Origin: JANPCX01 sp031431125
Lineage (GTDB): Bacteria > Pseudomonadota > Gammaproteobacteria > Burkholderiales > Burkholderiaceae_C
Length of the DNA stretch: 56,895 bases
Reading direction: 5' to 3'
Assembly: GCA_031431125.1 (NCBI GenBank)
Contig: JANPCX010000051.1
Coordinates: forward strand, 1 to 56,895
Of the stretch, positions 50,718 through 56,895 are shown piece by piece. Numbering within the stretch: the first letter of the stretch is position 1; every line of letters begins with the position of its first letter. A program made the translations under genes and the position numbers. Below the pieces are notes generated by a model that did no database searches, was not told the origin of the DNA, and saw nothing but the letters and a program-made list of their open reading frames with translations.

Positions 50718-51332
50718 TCATCCCCCTGCCAGCAGCGCCTTCAAGTCGGCCATCAAACCGTCTGATGGTTGCCCGTAGCGGGCAAAGAGACGGACCCGGC
50801 CTTGGGTGTCAAAGACATAGGACGCTGCCGTATGGTCCATGCTGTAGCTGCCTTCTGTTTTTCCCGGTGATTTGGCGTAATACACCTTGAAGGCTTTGGC
50901 CGTGGCCAAGGTTTGTTCAGGTGTGCCGCGCAGCGCGACAAAACTCGGGTCAAAACTGGCCATATAGGCCTTCAAAATTTCTGGTGTGTCGCGCTCCGGG
51001 TCCACGGTGATGAACACGGCTTGCAAACGTTCACCGTCTGCGCCCAGCGACTTTTTGATTTGCGCCAACTCAACCATGGTGCTCGGACACACGTCCGGGC
51101 ACTGGGTGAAACCAAAAAAAACCACCGTCACCTTGCCTTTGAACTCCGCCAAGGTGCGCAGTTGTCCTTGGACGTCGGGCAGTGCGAAGTCCCTTGCGTA
51201 ATCGGCACCCGTGATGTCCACGCTGCGAAAACCCTTGGCGGCGGTGTTCCCGCCTGGTTTGCCTACGTCACAACCGGCGAGTATGGCCAAGCCGGAAGTG
51301 GCTATGAGTCCGAACAGGTGACGTCGGAGCAT
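50718..51332 (-). CDS. SCO1/SenC/PrrC-type copper chaperone
   Basis: A 204-residue membrane-anchored thioredoxin-like protein. The N-terminal LFGLIATSGLAILAGC is a lipoprotein signal (AGC) or anchor. Copper ligands are the two cysteines in QCPDVCPSTMVELAQIK and the histidine in SMDHTAASYVFD. It helps assemble the copper centre of cytochrome c oxidase. It comes four bases after ctaB, the enzyme for heme O, so both serve the terminal oxidase. Confidence 0.92.
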   Translation of the reverse strand: MLRRHLFGLIATSGLAILAGCDVGKPGGNTAAKGFRSVDITGADYARDFALPDVQGQLRTLAEFKGKVTVVFFGFTQCPDVCPSTMVELAQIKKSLGADGERLQAVFITVDPERDTPEILKAYMASFDPSFVALRGTPEQTLATAKAFKVYYAKSPGKTEGSYSMDHTAASYVFDTQGRVRLFARYGQPSDGLMADLKALLAGG

Positions 51333-51336
51333 GAAT

Positions 51337-52275
51337 TCAACCTCGCGCGAACAAGAGGGGGTTCAGGTAGTGGTCCAGCAGCAAAGCGGCAAACAGCAGC
51401 ATCAAATGCCAGATCGAAAAACGAAACGTGGCGCGTGCCAAAGCGTCGGAATAGTTTCGCCACAGCCTCCACGCATATGCCGTGAACCCGGCGCCCAGCA
51501 CCACCGCAGCTGCCAGGTAAATCCAGCCACTCATGCCCGACACAAAAGGCAGCAAGGTGGCGGCAAACAGCACCAAGGTGTAGAGGAAGACGTGCAGCCG
51601 TGTGAACTCTGCGCCGTGTGTGATGGGCAACATGGGCAGGCCCGACTTGCGGTAGTCCTCGGCACGGTACAGCGCCAAGGCCCAGAAATGCGGCGGTGTC
51701 CACAGAAAAATGATCAAACAAAGAATCAATGCTTCTGGCCCCACCTCACCCCGCATGGCTGCCCAACCGAGCACCGGCGGCATGGCGCCCGAGGCACCGC
51801 CAATCACGATGTTTTGCGGGGTGGCCGGTTTCAGAATCAAGGTGTAGACCAAGGCGTAACCCACGAAAGTGGCAAAGGTGAGCCACATCGTCAGCGGATT
51901 GACCCACGCCCACAGGATGAGGCTGCCGGCCACGCCCAAGAGCGCCGAGAAGGTCAAGGTTTGGGTGTTGGTGAGCTGGCCCTTGGCGGTGGGACGCCAA
52001 GAAGTGCGCGCCATCTTGGCGTCGATTTTTTGTTCCACCACGCAATTGAAAGCGGCTGCAGCTGCGGCCACCAGCCAAATGCCCGCAGTGGCGGCCAGCA
52101 CCAGTTTCCAGTCGGGCAGGCCAGGCACGGCCAGCAGCATGCCGATCACCGCACAAAACACGATCAACTGCACCACACGCGGTTTCGTGAGGGCGTAGAA
52201 CTGCCGGAACCTAGAACCGGCAGTTGACCGCTCCATTCCACTGGAAACATCAGATGAGAGTTGAGATTTGTTCAA
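51337..52275 (-). CDS. ctaB: Heme O synthase (protoheme IX farnesyltransferase) with repeat-derived N-terminus
   Basis: A 312-residue UbiA-family prenyltransferase with about eight or nine membrane helices. The family core starts RQFYALTKPRVVQLIVFCAVIGMLLAVPGLP, with the prenyl-diphosphate motif NCVVEQKIDAKMART and TLILKPATPQNIVIGGASGAMPPVLGWAAMRGEV. It attaches a farnesyl group to heme B. All in-frame starts before the core (TTG 52275 with AAGGG upstream, ATG 52236) are inside the repeat element 52208-52445; the 22 residues before RQFYALT are encoded by that element. A different frame beginning ATG 52499 (MADTLTSPDALVARESRF) is probably the displaced original start. The gene remains open and probably functional. 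Confidence 0.9.
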   Translation of the reverse strand: MNKSQLSSDVSSGMERSTAGSRFRQFYALTKPRVVQLIVFCAVIGMLLAVPGLPDWKLVLAATAGIWLVAAAAAAFNCVVEQKIDAKMARTSWRPTAKGQLTNTQTLTFSALLGVAGSLILWAWVNPLTMWLTFATFVGYALVYTLILKPATPQNIVIGGASGAMPPVLGWAAMRGEVGPEALILCLIIFLWTPPHFWALALYRAEDYRKSGLPMLPITHGAEFTRLHVFLYTLVLFAATLLPFVSGMSGWIYLAAAVVLGAGFTAYAWRLWRNYSDALARATFRFSIWHLMLLFAALLLDHYLNPLLFARG

Positions 52276-52445
52276 ACGACAGCCCTTACCTTTAGTCTCA
52301 CAGCGTTACACACCCGATTGAGCTGCCCTGCGGCGTGCTGGCGGCGTTGCTCCGCCTTGCGGGCACGAGCCCGCTGCGTTGTCGCGCCTTGCCACCCCAC
52401 CGCGGCGCAGCCCACTCGGGCGTGTTCAACCGCCAGTTCTAGGTT
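52208..52445. repeat. 238-base inverted-end repeat element, copy 2 (inside the start of ctaB)
   Basis: Same length and design as 43240-43477, and alignable throughout apart from a divergent patch at about 52255-52305. The ends are AACCTAGAACCGGCAGTTGA on the left and, on the right, the reverse complement of AACCTAGAACTGGCGGTTGA. In both copies the base after CCTAGAA differs between copies (G in copy 1, C in copy 2), but the two ends of each copy change together. A target duplication is not evident. It interrupts the 5' end of ctaB and gives that gene its present start and first 22 codons. Confidence 0.82.
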
Positions 52446-52613
52446 AAATCGAGATTCACGGGCGACCAGCGCGTCCGGCGAGGTCAAGGTGTCGGCCATG
52501 GGGGGAAGGTGGTGTGGGGTTTGGGGGCGGTCCGGCAAGGGAAAACCCGCTGCGGCTGGAGGGGATGATTTTACGGGCCAGTGTCGACCGTGAACATTTT
52601 TTGCCGCAAACCC

Positions 52614-52640
52614 TTAAGTTTCTGGGTCAGGCACCGATAG
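52614..52640 (+). promoter_or_regulatory. Near-consensus sigma-28 (FliA) promoter before the small protein at 52678
   Basis: TTAAGTTT at 52614-52621, eleven bases, then ACCGATAG at 52633-52640. This is seven of eight at -35 and six of eight at -10 compared with TAAAGTTT-N11-GCCGATAA, with exact spacing. It is the best FliA-like promoter in the window and sits 37 bases before the start codon. Confidence 0.7.
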
Positions 52641-52677
52641 CTTCGATACGTGCAAGTTCTTTTTCTAGGAGAGCAAT

Positions 52678-52941
52678 ATGAACCTCGGCAGTGTTCCTGG
52701 CTCAGGTCCTGTGACGCCCACCCCATCGACCGTTGCCGCCAGTGGGGCCACGGCCACCGAGCGGTCTTTGCAGGAAAAGCCCATCGCGGTGCCGCCGGTC
52801 GATCCCGTCACCAACCAACCGCTTCCCCCTCGATTTCCTTGGTTGAGCCGCCTGGCCATGGAGCTGGAGAAATCCTCTCCCCAGCCTTCACCCTATGGCA
52901 CGCCGGCCAATTTGGGCAACAGCGTCAACAAGTCGGCCTGA
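52678..52941 (+). CDS. Hypothetical proline-rich small protein, predicted late-flagellar
   Basis: An 87-residue protein from ATG 52678 with AGGAGAG directly upstream. It is rich in proline, serine and alanine, has no signal peptide or membrane helix, and only one helical patch (WLSRLAMELEK, about residues 55-65). I recognise no family. The promoter in front is a strong match to FliA sites, so it is likely a class III flagellar or chemotaxis-associated gene, far from the flg cluster. Downstream it converges with fahA. Confidence 0.7.
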   Translation: MNLGSVPGSGPVTPTPSTVAASGATATERSLQEKPIAVPPVDPVTNQPLPPRFPWLSRLAMELEKSSPQPSPYGTPANLGNSVNKSA

Positions 52942-53044
52942 GGTCCAATGCGCAGCCGTATCGAGCCGGTCGCTTGAGTACGGAGCAGCTGCGCCCAGCA
53001 CCTCGTCCTATGGTGCTGAGGTGTGGCGCCGTCGTTTTCAAAGT

Positions 53045-54361
53045 TCAAACCCGCGCCTCCACCACCGTCGCCGCGCAATCACCGAAACCAATGCGCCGTG
53101 CCCCAGCCCGTTCGGCGTGCCCACGCAGGATGAGGGTGTCGCCGTCGAGCAGGAAGGTGCGGCTCTCGCCATTGGGCAGGATCAGAGGTGTTTTGCCGCC
53201 TTGGCTCAACTCCAGCATCGAACCGCCTTGAGACGCCTCGGGGCCCGACAAGGTGCCGCTGCCGAGCACATCGCCTGGTCGCAAATTGCAGCCGTTGCTC
53301 GTATGGTGGGTCGGCAGCTGGGCCCAGGTCCAGTAGGCGTCGTGGGCATTGGATTGCATCAGCCGTGTGGCCGCTTGGCCTTGTGCGCGCATCGTGGCGG
53401 TTTGCAGCCAAACCTCGAGTTGAATGTTGAGCGCACCTTGTTCGCGGTTGGCGGGGCTGTCCAGGTAGGGCAGGGGTTGCGGATCACCAGCGGGGCGTGT
53501 GAAGGGCTCACGAAAAGGCGCCAAGGCTTCCATCGTGACCACCCAAGGTGACAAGGTGCTGGCGAAGTTTTTGGCGAGAAAGGGCCCGAGCGGTTGGTAC
53601 TCCCAGGCTTGCAGGTCGCGGGCCGACCAGTCGTTGAGCAGGCTGAGTCCAAAGAGGTGGTCTTCGGCTTGTGGCATGGGCACGGGCTCGCCCAAACCAT
53701 TGCCGGGGCCAACATAAGCCGCCAGTTCCAGTTCGTGGTCGAGGCGGCGTGTGGGCGCAAATTCTGGCGTGTCGGCTTCACCCTTGATTTGCCCCCAAGG
53801 CCGACGCACCGCCTGGCCGCTGACGCACAGCGATGACGCGCGGCCGTGGTATCCGATGGGCACCCATTTGTAGTTGGGCAGCAGGGGGTTGTCTGGACGA
53901 AAGAGTTTGCCGACTGTGGTGGCGTGGTGGATGCCGGTGTAGAAGTCGGTGTAGTCGCCCACCTCGCAGGGCAGGTGCAACTCGGCATCCTTCATCGGCA
54001 CCAGGCAGTGCGTGAGCGCCGTTTGCTGGGCGCTGCCTGTGCGCAGCGCCTGCGACAAGGTGTTGCGAATCAAACGGCGCATGGCCACGCTTTCGGCCAT
54101 CAGCGGTTTGAGTTCGCCTGCGGCCAAGGCCTTGATGACCTCGCCCAGTTCGGCAGGCCAGGCCATGGCGGAGGCGGCGAGCCGCAGGTCCAGCACCTCA
54201 TCGCCAATCGCCACACCGATGCGCAGCGGCTCGTCGCTGCCCTGCCTTCGAAAACGGCCATAGGGCAGGTTTTGCAAAGGGAAGTCGGTGTCGGCCGCTT
54301 GTGCGCTGGGTACCCAGCTTTGCAGGCCAGGTGCGTGGGTGTCGTCCAGCAGCGTGCTCAT
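53045..54361 (-). CDS. fahA: Fumarylacetoacetase
   Basis: A 438-residue hydrolase that splits fumarylacetoacetate to fumarate and acetoacetate, the last step of tyrosine breakdown. Family blocks: FPLQNLPYGRFRR near the start, DYTDFYTGIHHATTVGKLFRP (metal-binding region), PIGYHGRASSL, LDHELELAAYVG, LFGLSLLNDWSARDLQAWEYQPLGPFLAKNF and GSGTLSGPE near the end. The ATG at 54361 overlaps the hmgA stop by four bases (ATGA). The long upstream reading frame to 54910 is a shadow of hmgA. Confidence 0.96.
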   Translation of the reverse strand: MSTLLDDTHAPGLQSWVPSAQAADTDFPLQNLPYGRFRRQGSDEPLRIGVAIGDEVLDLRLAASAMAWPAELGEVIKALAAGELKPLMAESVAMRRLIRNTLSQALRTGSAQQTALTHCLVPMKDAELHLPCEVGDYTDFYTGIHHATTVGKLFRPDNPLLPNYKWVPIGYHGRASSLCVSGQAVRRPWGQIKGEADTPEFAPTRRLDHELELAAYVGPGNGLGEPVPMPQAEDHLFGLSLLNDWSARDLQAWEYQPLGPFLAKNFASTLSPWVVTMEALAPFREPFTRPAGDPQPLPYLDSPANREQGALNIQLEVWLQTATMRAQGQAATRLMQSNAHDAYWTWAQLPTHHTSNGCNLRPGDVLGSGTLSGPEASQGGSMLELSQGGKTPLILPNGESRTFLLDGDTLILRGHAERAGARRIGFGDCAATVVEARV

Positions 54362-55674
54362 GGCTGCACCTTGAAGTGATCTTTCAGCGGCGCCCAACAG
54401 TCGGCATAACGGGAGTCGAGCGCGCCGCCTTGCAGCGCATAAGCGGTGGGCCGAAAAGCGAAGCGGCTCTCCAGCATGAAGGCCAGGGTGTGGTCGAGTT
54501 TTTGCGGTACCAATGCGGCTTGGCTGGCGTGTGCGTGGGCATCGGCATCGGGCCCATGCGGCACCATGCAGTTGTGCAAACTGGCGCCGCCGGGTTTGAA
54601 GCCTTCGGGTTTGGCGTCGTACTGGCCCAGGATCAACCCCATGAACTCGCTCATCAGGTTGCGGTGGTACCAGGGCGGACGGAAGGTGTGTTCGGCCACC
54701 ATCCAGCGCGGCGGGAAGATCACGAAGTCGCAGTTGGCCGTGCCGGGCGTGTCGCTGGGTGAGGTCAGCACGGTGAAGATGGACGGGTCCGGGTGGTCCA
54801 CGCTGATCGAACCGATGGTCATGAAGTGGCGGGTGTCGTATTGGTAGGGCGCGAGGTTGCCGTGCCAGGCCACCACATTGAAGGGCGTTGCAGGGGCATC
54901 GGCACGCCAAAGCTGACCGCCGTAACGTTTCACCAACTCATAACCACCGGGGTCTTGCTCGAACGCAGCCGTGGGTGCTAAAAAATCGCGCGGGTTGGCC
55001 AGCCCGTTCGAACCGATGGGCCCCAACTCGGGCAGGCGAAACGAGGCACCGTAGTTCTCGGCCACATAGATGCGCGAGGGGCCGTCCAGCAGCGCCACCT
55101 TGAAGGCCATGCCGCGTGGAATCAGCGCGAGTTCACCAGGCCCCACCGACAACACGCCCAACTCGGTGGTGATGCGCAAACGCCCTTGCTGCGGCAGCAA
55201 CAGCATTTCCCCATCGGCGTTGATCAACGCACGGCGCTGCATGGAGCGGTTGGCCAGCACCAGGTGGGCGGCCATGCCGGTTTGCATGTCGGCGTCGCCA
55301 TTGAGCACCACCGTGCGCAGGCCGTCGATGAAGTCCAGCGGCTGCTCGGCTTCGCTCGGCACCGCCACCGGGTTCCAGCGCATGGGGTTGGGTGGTGCAG
55401 ATTCGCCTTGGGCCAGCCCGGTTTTCCAAAAGGCGTGGGGCAGGGCGCTGTAGCCACCCACCACCACTGAGGGTTGGCGGCGGTACAGCCAAGTGCGCAG
55501 ATTGCTGGCGCGCGGCGCGGTGAACGCTGTGCCGCTGAAGAGTTCGGCATAAAGACCATGGGCCACTTGCTGCGGACTGTTTTGGCCTATGGGCAGGCTG
55601 CCAGGCACCGCTTCGCTTTTGTGGTGGTTGCCAAAGCCGCTGAGGAAAGTGGGGGTGTGGGGTGTCGAGGTCAT
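54358..55674 (-). CDS. hmgA: Homogentisate 1,2-dioxygenase
   Basis: A 438-residue Fe(II) dioxygenase that opens the ring of homogentisate to maleylacetoacetate. It starts TPTFLSGFGNHHKSEAVPGSLPIGQNSPQ, the strict family opening, and includes the metal-ligand region WMVAEHTFRPPWYHRNLMSEFMGLILGQYDAK, with HNCMVPHGPDADAHA near the C-terminus. Coupled to fahA. Divergent from the IclR gene by 107 bases, which hold a likely operator. No maleylacetoacetate isomerase is adjacent, so that step must be encoded elsewhere. Confidence 0.97.
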   Translation of the reverse strand: MTSTPHTPTFLSGFGNHHKSEAVPGSLPIGQNSPQQVAHGLYAELFSGTAFTAPRASNLRTWLYRRQPSVVVGGYSALPHAFWKTGLAQGESAPPNPMRWNPVAVPSEAEQPLDFIDGLRTVVLNGDADMQTGMAAHLVLANRSMQRRALINADGEMLLLPQQGRLRITTELGVLSVGPGELALIPRGMAFKVALLDGPSRIYVAENYGASFRLPELGPIGSNGLANPRDFLAPTAAFEQDPGGYELVKRYGGQLWRADAPATPFNVVAWHGNLAPYQYDTRHFMTIGSISVDHPDPSIFTVLTSPSDTPGTANCDFVIFPPRWMVAEHTFRPPWYHRNLMSEFMGLILGQYDAKPEGFKPGGASLHNCMVPHGPDADAHAHASQAALVPQKLDHTLAFMLESRFAFRPTAYALQGGALDSRYADCWAPLKDHFKVQP

Positions 55675-55763
55675 GGCGAGATCATCCAGAAGAGCTCACG
55701 GCGAGCGGGCGCGACGCCACCCGAAACAGGTGCAAGGGCGGCCAAAACGCGAGGTCGTCATCA

Positions 55764-55779
55764 TACAGCCATGGTTATA
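55764..55779. promoter_or_regulatory. Possible IclR operator in the hmgA-iclR divergent region
   Basis: A 16-base imperfect palindrome centred on CCATGG (TACAGCCATGGTTATA, six of eight per arm), flanked by TCATCAT at 55758-55764 and its inverse ATGATGA at 55782-55788 (arms offset by three bases). It is the most AT-rich and symmetrical part of the divergent gap and lies over a plausible -10 (TATACA). Its overlap with ATG 55782 raises the chance that the regulator starts downstream at 55812. Confidence 0.4.
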
Positions 55780-55781
55780 CA

Positions 55782-56624
55782 ATGATGAATCAGTTTGTTA
55801 TTAACGAATCAATGCCGCCACCATCCAAACCGCGTCAACGCACGCCCGCCACCCCCAAACCCCAACGCGGCATTCAGAGCATGGAGGTCGGTGGCCAGTT
55901 GCTGCAGGCCCTGGCCCACCGCGGCCGCCCCTTGCCGCTGAAAGACCTGGCCTTTGAAGCCGCAATGAGCCCCGCCAAAGCCCACCCCTATTTGGTCAGC
56001 TTGGGCAAACTCGGTTTGGTGACACAAGACGAGGCCAGCGGTCACTATGGTTTGGGGCCCTTGGCCTTGCAGTTGGGCCTGATCAGCCTGCAGCAAGTGG
56101 ACCCGCTGCAACTGGCCAGCCAGCGCTTGCCCGCGCTCGCGCAGGCATTGAATCTGACGCTGGCTTTGGCCGTGTGGGGCTCACAAGGCCCCACCATCGT
56201 GCGCATAGAAGCCGCGCCCACGGCGGTGCACATCAGCATGCGCCACGGCACCGTGATGAACTTGCAACACACTGCATCAGGCCAACTGTTTGCGGCGCAT
56301 TTGCCCGAGGCCACGGTGCGTGCGGCCTGGGCTCAGTCCTTGGGTGACAAAGGCCGCCCCGCGCCATGGTCTGCCGCTTGGCGTGAGCAGCTGGCCCGCG
56401 TTCGCGCCGAGGGCGTGGCGATCAGCCGCGACGCCGTCATCCCCGGCGTGACAGCCCTGGCCGCCCCCATCTTCGAGCCGCCCGGGCGCATGGTGGTGGC
56501 CTTGATTGCACTCGGGCCAACAGCCGTACTCGACGCACGCGCCGGCAAAGCCGCGATCAAAACCCTGCGTGAAGCGGCAGCAGCGGTGTCTGGGCAAGTC
56601 GCAGCAATCCCGAACCATGGTTGA
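55782..56624 (+). CDS. IclR-family transcriptional regulator of the homogentisate genes
   Basis: A 280-residue regulator with an N-terminal winged helix (MEVGGQLLQALAHRGRPLPLKDLAFEAAMSPAKAHPYLVSLGKLGLVTQDEASGHYGLGPLALQLGL) and a C-terminal effector domain (LPALAQALNLTLALAVWG, AHLPEATVRAAWAQ, VTALAAPIFEPPGRMVVALIALGP). Divergent from hmgA-fahA, so it probably controls tyrosine/homogentisate breakdown, with homogentisate or a precursor as inducer. Start 55782 is the longest near the promoter; 55812 (MPPPSKPR) is a good alternative and leaves room for the operator. Neither has a strong SD. Confidence 0.85.
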   Translation: MMNQFVINESMPPPSKPRQRTPATPKPQRGIQSMEVGGQLLQALAHRGRPLPLKDLAFEAAMSPAKAHPYLVSLGKLGLVTQDEASGHYGLGPLALQLGLISLQQVDPLQLASQRLPALAQALNLTLALAVWGSQGPTIVRIEAAPTAVHISMRHGTVMNLQHTASGQLFAAHLPEATVRAAWAQSLGDKGRPAPWSAAWREQLARVRAEGVAISRDAVIPGVTALAAPIFEPPGRMVVALIALGPTAVLDARAGKAAIKTLREAAAAVSGQVAAIPNHG

Positions 56625-56655
56625 AGCATGGCATGTGCCTGGTTGGGATGTCTGA

Positions 56656-56895
56656 TGCCAAAACAAAAAGCCAATCATCAATGAATTGAGCGCTGTGGGT
56701 TTGGGGGCCAACACCTTTGATGAGGCAGCTGTACAGGTCATATTGAGAGCGGTGCAGGGCAATCTGCGTTTGTGCCGCAATCTTTGTTATGCCAGCCTGG
56801 TCGCAGCTTGCATGGACAGGCAACGCATCTGCACCGTCTCGCATGTCAACGTGGCCTTGCAGCAGCCGCACTGGCGTTCGCACGAGGCTTTGCTC
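56656..56895 (+). pseudogene. Fragment of an AAA-ATPase (transposition-helper/ExeA-like), lacking its start
   Basis: From the stop at 56653 the frame reads KPIINELSAVGLGANTFDEAAVQVILRAVQGNLRLCRNLCYASLVAAC and then ends off the window with VNVALQQPHWRSHEALL. The pattern FDEAAVQVILRAVQGNLRLCRNLC is the C-terminal lid region of TniB/ExeA-type ATPases (tf-e-A---i--a--GnlR--rNLc). There is no Walker A part and no start codon with SD, so this is a 5'-truncated remnant, probably from a transposon. The identification is by pattern only. Confidence 0.5.

Noticed and set aside
52272..52538. A small minus-strand frame MPDRPQTPHH... before ctaB
   Set aside because: It joins the displaced ctaB start to repeat sequence in a different frame; explained as debris of the insertion rather than a gene.
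1..56895. CRISPR array, tRNA or rRNA genes
   Set aside because: No regularly spaced repeats, no cloverleaf-like stretch and no rRNA-like sequence were seen on either strand.

Overview
The window looks like chromosome from a motile, aerobic, Gram-negative betaproteobacterium of the Burkholderiales, most likely Comamonadaceae (Rhodoferax/Limnohabitans-like). The reasons are high GC, the pyrG-kdsA-eno-ftsB order, ctaB-sco, a rpoH carrying a CIRCE operator, a complete flg cluster and hmgA-fahA. This placement is inferred from gene content and protein style; no database search was possible.

Layout. 1-865: nested insertion-sequence debris (an IS110-type transposase gene cut by the end of a second element). 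866-1956: a small membrane protein and a ribbon-helix-helix/ParE toxin-antitoxin pair. 1976-3976: FMN-dependent alpha-hydroxy-acid dehydrogenase plus a 2-keto-4-pentenoate hydratase-family protein. 4158-6096: lipoprotein export permease and ATPase (lolC/E, lolD). 6100-8961: a TetR regulator divergent from a 2OG-Fe(II) oxygenase fused to a seven-bladed WD40 propeller, translationally coupled to an HD-type hydrolase; two matching palindromic operators lie in the divergent promoter. 8994-13565: cyclic-nucleotide-binding protein, class III CoA-transferase and a GGDEF-EAL enzyme. 13618-19167 (minus strand): pyrG-kdsA-eno-ftsB-pnuC-ribosylnicotinamide-kinase-like operon; dinB is divergent from it. 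20583-25649: a group of predicted exported metal/redox proteins (cupredoxin, secreted truncated globin, DUF3034-type outer-membrane protein, Tat ferritin-like protein, c-type cytochrome) and a LysR regulator. 25659-31362: an HDOD protein, a giant multi-PAS HisKA_2 kinase and an ANTAR response regulator. 31464-44372: flgL-K-J-I-H-G-F-E-D-C-B on minus and flgA-flgM-flgN on plus. 44543-49661: a small membrane protein, a YpfJ-type zinc peptidase, an unknown protein and a MASE1-CHASE-PAS hybrid kinase. 49763-52275: rpoH behind a CIRCE element, then sco and ctaB on minus. 52678-52941: an orphan small protein with a near-consensus sigma-28 promoter. 53045-56624: fahA-hmgA and a divergent IclR regulator. 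56656-end: a broken AAA-ATPase fragment.

The most noteworthy observations are: the TetR / oxygenase-WD40 / HD module with its paired operators; a 238-bp element with inverted ends present twice, one copy forming the 3' end of flgA and the other having replaced the start of ctaB; the sigma-28-driven orphan protein at 52678; the kinase-ANTAR pair beside the flagellar operon, which suggests RNA-level control; and the exported globin/cupredoxin/ferritin/cytochrome cluster. No rRNA, tRNA or CRISPR array was seen.
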